Shown here: positions 15,600 through 23,937 of the stretch, piece by piece
How positions within the stretch are numbered: the first letter of the stretch is position 1
Layout of the letters: each line of letters starts with the position of its first letter
Assembly (NCBI GenBank): GCA_964561495.1
Contig: CAZLPW010000022.1
Location: forward strand, 1-27,168
Source of the DNA: CAZLPW01 sp964561495
GTDB taxonomy: Bacteria; Fidelibacterota; Marinisomatia; Marinisomatales; UBA1611
Direction: 5' to 3'
Length of the DNA: 27,168 nt
Made by a program: the position numbers and the translations under genes
Notes under the pieces: model-generated
The model's database searches: none
Told to the model about the DNA's origin: nothing
What the model saw: the letters and a program-made list of their open reading frames with translations, nothing else

Positions 15600-16694
15600 A
15601 TGATAAAAAAATTAGATATTTACCTCTCAAAAACTTTTTTTTCTATTTTAGCCTTATCTATTTTAGGTTTTTTATCGATGTTTGTGATAGTAGACCTTAT
15701 TGAGAATCTAGATAGGTTTATAGATAACAATGTCCCCTCAAATATAGTGTTTTTATACTATTTGTATACACTCCCTTGGTTTATAAGCATTGGTCTACCA
15801 ATGTCAATGCTTATCGCCACAGTTTTTTGCTTCGGGAATTTAGTTAAAACAAATGAATGGACTGCGTTAAAAGCGTCTGGCATAAGTATTTATAGAGCAT
15901 CAAGGCCATTACTTTTAATTGGTCTAACAATTAGTATTTTTTCTTTTATTTTAGATAATAAATTGGTAACACATGGAAATGAAAAACGATTTGAAATAGA
16001 TCGAGATTATGTTAAAAGAAAATCTAGACACAAACTTAAAAACACATTGAAAGATGTTTTTTTACAAAAAAATACTAGCATCCATATATCTCTTTCAAAA
16101 TTTTTAATAAATAAAAATACTGGATATGACTTATCATGGGTTGATTTATCTAAATCAAACCTTACAAAAAGGATTGACGCAAAAAAAATCAACTGGGATT
16201 TAAAAACTTTAAAATGGAATTTATCAGATTATTCAATTCGAGTTTTTGATGAATCTGGCATTGAAAAAGCTGTCGCTCTTTCAAATTCAGATACCCTAAT
16301 GGGATTGGGTTTTATTCCTAAGGAAATTCAACAACAAGCAAGGAAACCTGATGAACTAGATTATTTTTTATTAACCAAAAGAATACTACAGCTTAAAGAA
16401 AATGGAGTAAACACAACACGTTGGGAGGTAACTCGATATTTAAAAATTTCTTTTATATTTACAAATATTATCGTGGTTCTATGCGGAATCCCTCTCGTTC
16501 TAGTAAGAGAAAAAAACAGTTTGTCTGCAGGTGCTGGTCTTGGAGTTTTTGTGATATTTGGGTATTATGCGCTTATTAAATTTGGTCAATCATTAGGCTA
16601 TAAAGGTATCATTGCTCCCGCCTTATCAGCATGGTTGGGGAATTTTATTTTCTTTTTTTTTGGAATGATACTTCTAATAAAGGCTAGGACGTAA
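15600..16694 (+). CDS. LptF/LptG (YjgP/YjgQ) family LPS-export permease
   Basis: 364 residues with the LptF/LptG layout: helices near 13-33, 55-80 and 100-121, a periplasmic beta-jellyroll-like region (about 130-270), then three C-terminal helices (about 283-302, 313-330, 340-362). The N-terminal LDIYLSKTFF and the LPWFISIGLPMSMLIATVFCFG segment are characteristic. The protein is half of the LptB2FG transporter that extracts lipopolysaccharide and hands it to LptC, so the cell has an outer membrane. Whether it is LptF or LptG cannot be decided; the second permease is not in the window. It stands alone on the plus strand, ending 14 bp before the convergent barrel gene. Confidence 0.88.
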   Translation: MIKKLDIYLSKTFFSILALSILGFLSMFVIVDLIENLDRFIDNNVPSNIVFLYYLYTLPWFISIGLPMSMLIATVFCFGNLVKTNEWTALKASGISIYRASRPLLLIGLTISIFSFILDNKLVTHGNEKRFEIDRDYVKRKSRHKLKNTLKDVFLQKNTSIHISLSKFLINKNTGYDLSWVDLSKSNLTKRIDAKKINWDLKTLKWNLSDYSIRVFDESGIEKAVALSNSDTLMGLGFIPKEIQQQARKPDELDYFLLTKRILQLKENGVNTTRWEVTRYLKISFIFTNIIVVLCGIPLVLVREKNSLSAGAGLGVFVIFGYYALIKFGQSLGYKGIIAPALSAWLGNFIFFFFGMILLIKART

Positions 16695-16708
16695 AATTTA
16701 TATACTTA

Positions 16709-18088
16709 TTAATTCAACCCAATTTTTCCAAGAATTCTTTCTAAAAAGCCTTCCTTTTTCTCACTTTCTCCATCTTTAATATTTCTACTTTTTAGGCTAG
16801 TAATAGTAATACCTGCAGATATATTTAATCCTTTCATTGTATGAATCCAGAGACCATTTCTGAATGCAAAACCTAGATCGAAAATAATTGGTCCCTTATG
16901 GTATCCAAATCCTAATCCAAGTTCGCTAAGGTCACCACCAGCCCAAGCATAACCTATTCTCATAGGAGTGCTTGGGATTTTAGTCCACTCAATTCCAATA
17001 GACCATCTCCATCCTTGTTTTGAATAATATGCATTCTGAAAACCTGTAACCAAATCAGAGGCGATTAAAAAGGTTTCAAGTTGTTTAGAAACTCCAAATC
17101 TAAATATTGCAGGGTACTCAGTTGTAAACTTAGAGGTATCAGGAAAAAATGACGTCTCATTAACAAACAAAGTACTATCAGATAGTTTATCAGCTCGTAA
17201 AGTATCAATAGAATATGTAAACAAAATTGACTCACCAGGGTCCAACTGATCATCCCCAAATTCAAACGGATAAAAGCCAAAACTATTATTTGGTTTAGCT
17301 AAGTTTTTATTCCAATCAATATTGCCAAATATATTAATCAACGAAGCGCCAATAGACCATCCATTCATAGGCCTAGATACGATGCCCATATCAAATGCAA
17401 AACCTGTTCCGCCTAAGCCTTGTCTAATAACATATTTACCAGAACCAATAATCCCTAAATCACTAGTTTCTAAGTTGGCTCTACTGGAGTCATCATCAAC
17501 ACCAAGATAAAAAAGCCCCTGGAGTCGCTTAATTGTGAATCCCAATGACCCAAATTTAAAAGGCATACCAAAGGTAACTCCAAGCTCGTTAACGCCCAAA
17601 ATTTCATAATTAAGCTCCATATCAAGATCTGTCTTCTGAGCATTTCCATAAAACATGAACTCTAGCAGTCCAATAGGTAAACGATAATTACTTAAAAAAA
17701 TATTATTTGATGTAAAAGCTAAATTCCCCTTAGAAATATTTAAAATAGGAGTTGGAATATGTAAATCCTGAAAAAATGACAATCCGTCTGAATCTCTTAA
17801 TTGACGAAAAATCTGATCCTTTTCTGAAGTATCGAGGGTGTCTCCACTATATTTAGCCATATTTTCTATTGAAAAAAAATTTCCTAATATCCCAAAGTCC
17901 ATTTGTCCTAGCTGCATCATGAATGGACGATTTTGTTGAAGACCAATTAATCCTGGGTTATAGCCTATAGAAAATATCCCATCTGCTATTGTAGTATATG
18001 AGCCAGCTAAACCAACTACACGCGGATCTCGTTTTGTCTGAGAAAAACAAATACAAACAAATATTAATATTAAATAATAATGTTTCAT
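16709..18088 (-). CDS. Predicted outer-membrane beta-barrel protein (PorV/DUF5723-like)
   Basis: 459 residues with a cleavable signal peptide (about 1-17, MKHYYLILIFVCICFSQ). The mature start RDPRVVGLAGSYTTIADGIFSIGYNPGLIGL resembles the 'A...A......NPA' opening of PorV/FadL-like and DUF5723 barrels. The rest alternates amphipathic strands ending in aromatic residues (FGSLGFTIKRLQGLFYLGV, WRWSIGIEWTKIPSTPMRIGYAW, GLGFGYHKGPIIFDLGFAF), as expected for an outer-membrane barrel. The C-terminal tail (about 430-459) is charged and lies outside the barrel. The start overlaps the stop of the 1004-residue exported protein (ATGA), so the two are co-translated and probably work together at the cell surface, perhaps in assembly or export of the larger one. 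That role is inference. Confidence 0.75.
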   Translation of the reverse strand: MKHYYLILIFVCICFSQTKRDPRVVGLAGSYTTIADGIFSIGYNPGLIGLQQNRPFMMQLGQMDFGILGNFFSIENMAKYSGDTLDTSEKDQIFRQLRDSDGLSFFQDLHIPTPILNISKGNLAFTSNNIFLSNYRLPIGLLEFMFYGNAQKTDLDMELNYEILGVNELGVTFGMPFKFGSLGFTIKRLQGLFYLGVDDDSSRANLETSDLGIIGSGKYVIRQGLGGTGFAFDMGIVSRPMNGWSIGASLINIFGNIDWNKNLAKPNNSFGFYPFEFGDDQLDPGESILFTYSIDTLRADKLSDSTLFVNETSFFPDTSKFTTEYPAIFRFGVSKQLETFLIASDLVTGFQNAYYSKQGWRWSIGIEWTKIPSTPMRIGYAWAGGDLSELGLGFGYHKGPIIFDLGFAFRNGLWIHTMKGLNISAGITITSLKSRNIKDGESEKKEGFLERILGKIGLN

Positions 18089-21000
18089 TCTCTTCTGGAA
18101 GAGGTTACTTTAGTTATAGGTTTATTTCGGCTCATTGATCTAGAAGAATTACGTATTTTTATATACCACCCATTCATATCCCTCGCACTACCGTCAGAAC
18201 TAATTATTCGTAATCTTAAGGAATCTGTTTCGACAATGCCAGAAGGATTCCAAGAATAAGAACCAGTATTATTTATTCCACTGATAATTAAAGACCAGTC
18301 ACCTTCTATATTTACATCGATACTATCTGGATCTGACTCAGCATTTGCATAATGAAGGTCAACTTTTTCAACACTTTTTCCATAAGTTTTCCATTTAATA
18401 TCATAGGATTGATTAGTATATAAAGTTTCACCGCCATTTGGATAAGTAATCACAAGTTCGTTTTTTGCTGTCCCAAAAACACCTCCACTGCTAAGCGTAA
18501 AAGTTAGAAATGAATTCATTTCTAGATAATCATATTTAGATAGAAATACACCCTTCCCATCAGTACCTGGAATATAAAACCTTGGCATAATAAAATGATT
18601 ACCATAATCCGTTAATAAGAATATTTTATTGGTATCTATCGTACTAAAATAAGTGCCTGAACCTGGCAAGGCAACCATACCTTCGGGAAATCCAGTAGAA
18701 TCATCAGCACCATATAATTCTTCTGGACTAGGTAATAAAAACTTAAACAAAGTATCTACATAAGCTATTACAGTATCAACCCCAGACCCATTTGTTTTAA
18801 CCAAATAAGGTAAATAATCTATACACTCAGAATGATCTGTCATTACTTTGTATATATACATTCTATTACTATCGGGAGATAGATCCGAACATTTTCGAGT
18901 TATATAAATACTATCCATAGTAGAATCTGCGTATCCCATTGCTGCTAAGGTATCTAAATAAAGACCAAGCATTTCTTTTGATGTATCAACTGGGAACATA
19001 CTATAATTACTTAACAAAACTGCCATTTCAGCTGAAAATGGAAAAGAGTTTGTCATATCTGTTACCATATTTGATTCAATCAAAGAATTTCTAATTTTAT
19101 ATCGTGTATCATGCTCAAATTCTTCAACCTCAGTCGGAACTCCACCCATAAATGTCATAGGCTGTAATTGCAAAGCAAAAGGAATTGTAACTTTAAATCC
19201 ACCCTGAATCGCCTTATTTTCAACTAAAGTACCCTTACCCTCAACTTTTACCTCTGGATCAATTATCATTCTAGCAGGATTAGAACCAAGTAAACCAATT
19301 ATAGATGTACAGGTATCACAAGGCACCCTTAGATCATCATATGATGGCAAACTATCACCTACATCATCAAAAATTGTAATTCTTGTCCCGTGCCTGCTAA
19401 GCCCTATAATAGTTAAAGCTGTATCAAAAGGAGTTGCATTACTTGCTACACTTGCCATTGTATCAATATCAATCGTCACATATGTTGGTTCACCAAGTGA
19501 ATTATAACCAGTGAAATCTAATTTCATTCGAACTGGTAATGGAATCTGGCTTTTCATCGTAATCTCAAAAAGAGCTTCAGTTGGAACCGCTCCAGTAAAA
19601 CCAGGTGGAAATTCTTGAACTGTTGAATCGGTTGGTAGTAACATATATAAATCAGCTGTCAAGGCAGAAAAAGAAAGGAGCTCCATTTCCATTCTCATAT
19701 TGAAGCCGCCTAATGAAGATCCATCTAATGGAATACTTGTCTTTTGTTCAATAAAACCGACATCAAAATCTAGATCAAAACTATTTAAGGGCGAATTTGG
19801 ATCAGGTGACTCAATTGAATAACCTCGCATGTCAAAAACTTTATCAACTATCAGGCCTTTTGCTAAGGTCGTGTCAATTTTGACAGAATCTCTTCCCGTA
19901 TCTTCTGGAGAAAAATTTTTAAAATTAATGAGAAATTTTAGATCAAAGGGAAAAGAGCTTTCTAAACCAGTAATCTTTACCCTGTTTTCATTATAAAGAG
20001 CTCCTACATCCCTCAAAATACAATTAATTATTTCCATTTTTGATATACCTGATTCTGACATATCCATTTCAGGAAAATCTAAACTAGGCATTTCGATGAC
20101 ATCCGATAAAGAATAGTTGGCAGTCGTTATATCTATACTATCTGGAGCTACTATTTGAAATAAAATTTTGAAATCAACATATAATGAACCAGCGGGAATA
20201 GTTACATATTCACTACCTGCCGACTGTAATTGAAAATTAGTTGCAACCTGTAAAAATGTTGCAAGACCAGATTCAGATAAATCAGTAGTATCCTTATATG
20301 ATTCTCCATATGACAAAGTTGGAAAAGAATCATGGTTTGCAATTGTATCATCAAGAGCTTCTGTACCAGTAACCATATATGAGTAAATATTCGCAAGGTC
20401 TGTTGGCATACTATTTGTGAATCCTGTAATATAGGTACTTCCAGCCCCAAGCTCTAGAGTATCAACACTCGAAATCATCGGAGGCAACGGAATATTTGAA
20501 AGCTGAAGATTAATATTTTGAGTCAAAATTTCAGTTAGAGTTCCAATGAAAACATTATATACATTTACTATAGTTTGATCATACATTTCTGCTTCCATTA
20601 CTTTGGGCTCATCAGCTGGAAGCGTAAAAGGTGTATAATCAGAAACTTTAATACCTCCTACATATTGGTCTGTGGTGTCCAAAAGGCTAATCCCAGATGC
20701 TAATTGTTGTAAATCAATTTTAATATCAACATCAATATCTGGTAACGCTACATCTACACTAACACCAGGAAATTCACCAGATGATATTTCAGCATCCAAG
20801 CCCATAGGAAGTGTTGGTAAATTTGGTAAAACCTGTGGGTCCATTTGCCCGCTTTGTACAATTTGAAAGCCTATTGAATCTGGTGTTGGGAATATACCTG
20901 CATCAGGGTTTGAAATATCTGACATTTCATATTTTGCATTAACCAGCGGTATCTTTAAATCTAAGTTCCAAACTGGCATTTCAAACTTGTCAGGGACATC

Positions 21001-21099
21001 AAAATCACATGCAATATTAGTGCATAGGCACAATACAAATACTGCATAAAATGCTGTCGTCATTTTTAGACGAATATATTTCCTCAGATTATCTTTCAT
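18085..21099 (-). CDS. Large exported protein with C-terminal Kre9/KNH-like domain
   Basis: 1004 residues. The N-terminus has a secretion signal (about 13-31, TAFYAVFVLCLCTNIAC) with a possible lipidation Cys; the first 12 residues may be untranslated, as a second ATG lies at codon 13. Directly after it comes FDVPDKFEMPVWNLDLKIPLVNAKYEMSDI, an opening I recall from large surface proteins of FCB bacteria. The middle (about 60-870) is beta-rich, acidic, full of Asp, Thr and Ser, with repeated 'FPFDLKFLINF'-like and 'PLPVRMKLDFTGYN'-like strands. Residues about 880-985 (ITYPNGGETLYTNQSYDIKW ... GSYSWNP ... LRLRIISSDGS) match the Kre9/KNH-like domain (Ser-Thr-rich family) found in many secreted bacterial proteins. 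Function is unknown; a surface or matrix role fits. It is coupled to the barrel gene. Confidence 0.72.
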   Translation of the reverse strand: MKDNLRKYIRLKMTTAFYAVFVLCLCTNIACDFDVPDKFEMPVWNLDLKIPLVNAKYEMSDISNPDAGIFPTPDSIGFQIVQSGQMDPQVLPNLPTLPMGLDAEISSGEFPGVSVDVALPDIDVDIKIDLQQLASGISLLDTTDQYVGGIKVSDYTPFTLPADEPKVMEAEMYDQTIVNVYNVFIGTLTEILTQNINLQLSNIPLPPMISSVDTLELGAGSTYITGFTNSMPTDLANIYSYMVTGTEALDDTIANHDSFPTLSYGESYKDTTDLSESGLATFLQVATNFQLQSAGSEYVTIPAGSLYVDFKILFQIVAPDSIDITTANYSLSDVIEMPSLDFPEMDMSESGISKMEIINCILRDVGALYNENRVKITGLESSFPFDLKFLINFKNFSPEDTGRDSVKIDTTLAKGLIVDKVFDMRGYSIESPDPNSPLNSFDLDFDVGFIEQKTSIPLDGSSLGGFNMRMEMELLSFSALTADLYMLLPTDSTVQEFPPGFTGAVPTEALFEITMKSQIPLPVRMKLDFTGYNSLGEPTYVTIDIDTMASVASNATPFDTALTIIGLSRHGTRITIFDDVGDSLPSYDDLRVPCDTCTSIIGLLGSNPARMIIDPEVKVEGKGTLVENKAIQGGFKVTIPFALQLQPMTFMGGVPTEVEEFEHDTRYKIRNSLIESNMVTDMTNSFPFSAEMAVLLSNYSMFPVDTSKEMLGLYLDTLAAMGYADSTMDSIYITRKCSDLSPDSNRMYIYKVMTDHSECIDYLPYLVKTNGSGVDTVIAYVDTLFKFLLPSPEELYGADDSTGFPEGMVALPGSGTYFSTIDTNKIFLLTDYGNHFIMPRFYIPGTDGKGVFLSKYDYLEMNSFLTFTLSSGGVFGTAKNELVITYPNGGETLYTNQSYDIKWKTYGKSVEKVDLHYANAESDPDSIDVNIEGDWSLIISGINNTGSYSWNPSGIVETDSLRLRIISSDGSARDMNGWYIKIRNSSRSMSRNKPITKVTSSRRE

Positions 21100-21139
21100 T
21101 TTTTGCCAAATACCTTGGACTTCCGCTCCCTAATTTGGA
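21100..21139 (-). other. GC-richer leader segment before the 1004-residue protein gene
   Basis: Between the terminator and the ATG at 21099 lies a patch (21106-21138) with 16 of 33 bases G or C, in contrast to the AT-rich flanks. It is bounded by a 6-bp inverted repeat (CCAAAT/ATTTGG) and reads GGGAGCGGAAGTCCAAGG in the sense direction. It is either part of the promoter or the 5' leader RNA of the gene. I do not recognise a known riboswitch. Confidence 0.35.
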
Positions 21140-21158
21140 GAAAATTTTTGATAGAAAC

Positions 21159-21193
21159 AAAAATAAAAAAGCTCATATTAAAATATGAGCTTT
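21159..21193 (-). terminator. Intrinsic terminator after ahcY
   Basis: A perfect 12-bp inverted repeat (AAAGCTCATATT and AATATGAGCTTT, at 21168-21179 and 21182-21193) with a 2-nt loop lies 41 bp after the ahcY stop. Read in the minus direction it is followed by TTTATTTTT, so with the stem's own Ts the RNA ends in a long U tract. This closes the metH-metF-metK-ahcY transcript and separates it from the downstream gene on the same strand. Confidence 0.9.
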
Positions 21194-21233
21194 CTTACTA
21201 AAAATGCGCTTTATTGTAATTATTATATAATCA

Positions 21234-22676
21234 TCAATATCTATATTGATCTGATTTATATGGACCATCTTTTGATACACCAATATAATCAGCCTGATCA
21301 TCAGTTAAAACAGTAAGCTTGGCTCCTAAATGATCTAAATGAAGTCGAGCCACCTCCTCATCTAATTCTTTGGGCAATACATAGACTCCTATTTCAGGTG
21401 CATCTTTAGACAATGCTATCTGAGCCAATACTTGGTTTGTAAATGAATTCGACATAACAAAACTTGGATGTCCTGTTGCACAACCAAGATTTACTAACCG
21501 CCCTTCAGCTAAAATAAAAATCTGATTACCATTTGGGAAAGTATAACGATCAACTTGAGGCTTTATTATCTCTCTATCTACATTGGAATCATTATTAATA
21601 GGAGTAATTTGAATTTCATTATCAAAATGTCCAAAATTGCAAACAATTGCTTGATCGCGCATACTATACATGTGTTTTTTAGTGATAACATCCTTATTAC
21701 CTGTAGCTGTTACAAAAATATGAGCCTCTGATAATGATTCTTCTAGAGTTGTAACCTCGAAACCTTCCATAGCTGCTTGCAAAGCACAAATTGGATCAAT
21801 TTCTGTAATTAAAACTCTAGCACCATATCCTCTCATAGATTGTGCACATCCTCTACCCACATCGCCATATCCACAAACAACAACTGTTTTTCCTGCGACC
21901 ATTACATCTAAAGCTCTTTTTAGTCCATCAGCTAATGATTCTCTACAGCCATAAATATTATCAAACTTTGATTTTGTAACAGAATCATTAACATTATAGG
22001 CAGGAAATAATAAATGTCCATCTTTCTCCATTTGGATCAGCCTATGAACTCCAGTTGTAGTCTCTTCAGAAACTCCAATAATATTCTTTACTACTTTATG
22101 CCAATGGTTTGGATCTTTTTCGAGAACATCTCTTAAAAGGTTTTCAATTACAATTTCTTCTTCAATTTCAGTTGTAATATCTGGAACAGAGGAATTTTTG
22201 GAATAAAATTCTTCAAGCTCATATCCTTTGTGAATAAGTAAAGTAGCATCTCCTCCATCATCCACAATTAGATCAGGACCGCTACCATCAGGAAAAGTTA
22301 AGGCTTGCAATGTGCACCACCAATATTCCTCTAATGTTTCACCTTTCCATGCATACACTGGCGTCCCAGATTTGGCAATTGCAGCAGCAGCATGATCTTG
22401 GGTAGAAAAAATATTACAACTTGCCCAACGCACATCCGCACCTAAATCTACAAGGGTCTCTATCAAGACTGCCGTTTCAACGGTCATATGAAGAGATCCA
22501 GTGATTTTTCTGTTATTTAAAGGCTTATCTGGTCCATATTTCCTCCTCGTCTCCATAAGGCCAGGCATCTCTTTTTCAGCAATATCAAGAGCTTTTCTAC
22601 CATCCTCAAATAAATCCAAATCCTTAATTTTATATGGTAGTGATTCCATAAGTGGTTTAATTGAAGTTTCAGACAT
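21234..22676 (-). CDS. ahcY: S-adenosylhomocysteine hydrolase (adenosylhomocysteinase)
   Basis: 480 residues. N-terminal catalytic domain: GSLHMTVETAVLIETL, ASCNIFSTQDHAAAAIA and WWCTLQAL. The NAD-binding Rossmann motif is VVCGYGDVGRGCAQSMRGYGARVLITEIDP, and the tail ends GPYKSDQYRY with the Lys and Tyr that reach into the partner subunit's NAD site. A segment of about 40 residues after DDGGDATLLIHKGYELE is the insertion typical of many bacterial enzymes and explains the length over the human protein (432). It splits SAH into homocysteine and adenosine, relieving inhibition of methyltransferases. An AGAGGT lies 4 bp before the ATG. The gene starts 8 bp after metK and is the last of the operon. 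Confidence 0.97.
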   Translation of the reverse strand: MSETSIKPLMESLPYKIKDLDLFEDGRKALDIAEKEMPGLMETRRKYGPDKPLNNRKITGSLHMTVETAVLIETLVDLGADVRWASCNIFSTQDHAAAAIAKSGTPVYAWKGETLEEYWWCTLQALTFPDGSGPDLIVDDGGDATLLIHKGYELEEFYSKNSSVPDITTEIEEEIVIENLLRDVLEKDPNHWHKVVKNIIGVSEETTTGVHRLIQMEKDGHLLFPAYNVNDSVTKSKFDNIYGCRESLADGLKRALDVMVAGKTVVVCGYGDVGRGCAQSMRGYGARVLITEIDPICALQAAMEGFEVTTLEESLSEAHIFVTATGNKDVITKKHMYSMRDQAIVCNFGHFDNEIQITPINNDSNVDREIIKPQVDRYTFPNGNQIFILAEGRLVNLGCATGHPSFVMSNSFTNQVLAQIALSKDAPEIGVYVLPKELDEEVARLHLDHLGAKLTVLTDDQADYIGVSKDGPYKSDQYRY

Positions 22677-22684
22677 TTGTACCT

Positions 22685-23860
22685 CTATATTTTTGATTTA
22701 ATATTTTCAACATAATCGGTCTTTTCCCAAGTAAATTGTTTTAATTCGCGTCCAAAATGTCCATAAGCAGCTGTTTCCCTATATCTAGGAGCTTTTAAAT
22801 CTAAATGCTCAATAATTTCTCCTGGCCTAAGTGGAAAAAGATCCCTAGCTATATTGGTTAACTTATTATCATCAATTACGCCTGTACCAAAAGTACGTAT
22901 ATAAAATGATGTTGGTTCAGCAACTCCTATACTATATGACAATTGAACTTCACAACGTTCTGATAAATTAGCTGCTACGATATTTTTTGCTATATATCTT
23001 GCCATATAGGTAGCACTGCGATCAACTTTGGATGGATCTTTACCAGAAAATGCGCCTCCTCCATGAGGAGCATATCCTCCATATGTATCGACAATAATTT
23101 TTCTTCCTGTTAAACCAGTATCAGCAGCTGGACCACCATATACAAATCTACCAGTTCCATTTACAATGAATTCATTATTATATGGAATGTCATATTTATC
23201 TATTACCGGTCTAATAATTTTATCAATAACCTCTGCTTTTATAAAATCAAGTTCTTTATCTTCGGTTCCATAATCAGCTAGCATATCATCATGCTGAGTT
23301 GCAATTACAACCTTATCAATTAAAATAGGTTTGTTTCCGTTATATTCAACTGAAACCTGAGATTTCCCATCAGGCCTTATCCATGAAAGAGTATTATTTT
23401 TTCTAATTAGAGATAATCTTTCAGTTAATTGATGAGATAAATGGATAGGAAGAGGCATCATTTCTTTAGTCTCTTTACAAGCGAATCCAAACATAAGACC
23501 TTGATCACCAGCTCCCTGATCTGAAGCTTTAACAGAATCAACACCTTGGGCAATCTCAGGACTTTGACTATCCAACTTGGAAACAATTTCCAATTGATTA
23601 TTCCCCACTCCACTATTTTCATTATTATAACCTATTTCATTGAAAGTATCTTTGACTACTGATTCAATATCAACCTTACCCTTTGATGTTACTTCACCAG
23701 AAACAACAACGAGTCCAGTAGTAGCAAGAGTCTCACAAGCAACTCTGGATTCTGGGTCTAATTCAAGATATTTATCAAGGATAGCATCAGAAACAGCATC
23801 GCAAGCCTTATCTGGATGTCCTTCTGTTACAGATTCTGATGTAAAAGTAAATTTTGACAT
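22685..23860 (-). CDS. metK: S-adenosylmethionine synthetase MetK
   Basis: 391 residues, normal size. Motifs in order: FTSESVTEGHPDKACDAVSD (ATP/Mg site at the N-terminus), GAGDQGLMFGFA (methionine/ATP loop), GRFVYGGPAADTGLTGRKI, and the P-loop-like GGGAFSGKDPSKVDRSATYMARY, ending with YGHFGREL. It makes SAM from methionine and ATP in the cytoplasm. It follows metF after a 77-bp gap, unusually long for this operon, and has one of the few clear Shine-Dalgarno-like sites in the window (AAGAGGG, 7 bp before ATG). Upstream complementarity could mask that site. ahcY follows 8 bp later. Confidence 0.97.
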   Translation of the reverse strand: MSKFTFTSESVTEGHPDKACDAVSDAILDKYLELDPESRVACETLATTGLVVVSGEVTSKGKVDIESVVKDTFNEIGYNNENSGVGNNQLEIVSKLDSQSPEIAQGVDSVKASDQGAGDQGLMFGFACKETKEMMPLPIHLSHQLTERLSLIRKNNTLSWIRPDGKSQVSVEYNGNKPILIDKVVIATQHDDMLADYGTEDKELDFIKAEVIDKIIRPVIDKYDIPYNNEFIVNGTGRFVYGGPAADTGLTGRKIIVDTYGGYAPHGGGAFSGKDPSKVDRSATYMARYIAKNIVAANLSERCEVQLSYSIGVAEPTSFYIRTFGTGVIDDNKLTNIARDLFPLRPGEIIEHLDLKAPRYRETAAYGHFGRELKQFTWEKTDYVENIKSKI

Positions 23861-23937
23861 TCTTAAACCCTCTTAATTCAAAAATAATCTTTTGAGCATA
23901 AATATTAGGGTCAATAGTAATAAATAAATCCAGTTTT
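23861..23937 (-). promoter_or_regulatory. metF-metK intergenic leader with Shine-Dalgarno and possible masking stem
   Basis: The 77-bp gap holds AAGAGGG at 7 bp before the metK ATG. A distal ACCCT (plus-strand 23907-23911) can pair with AGGGT (23867-23871) at that site, with extra AAT/ATT pairs after a bulge. A TTGACC sequence at its left could be a -35 box for an internal promoter, but I find no convincing -10. No known SAM riboswitch core was recognised. Confidence 0.35.

Noticed and set aside
20202..20866. ORFs of 64-82 codons in other frames inside the 1004-residue gene
   Set aside because: Low-complexity shadows without domain features; the long frame has a secretion signal and a known C-terminal domain.
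23861..23937. Alternate-frame ORF (LDLFITIDPNIYAQKIIFEL) between metF and metK
   Set aside because: It has no usual start codon and runs into metK out of frame; the composition alone is not enough to call a gene.
23861..23937. SAM riboswitch upstream of metK
   Set aside because: Length and sequence do not match any SAM-binding RNA I can recognise; only a possible SD-masking stem is supported.
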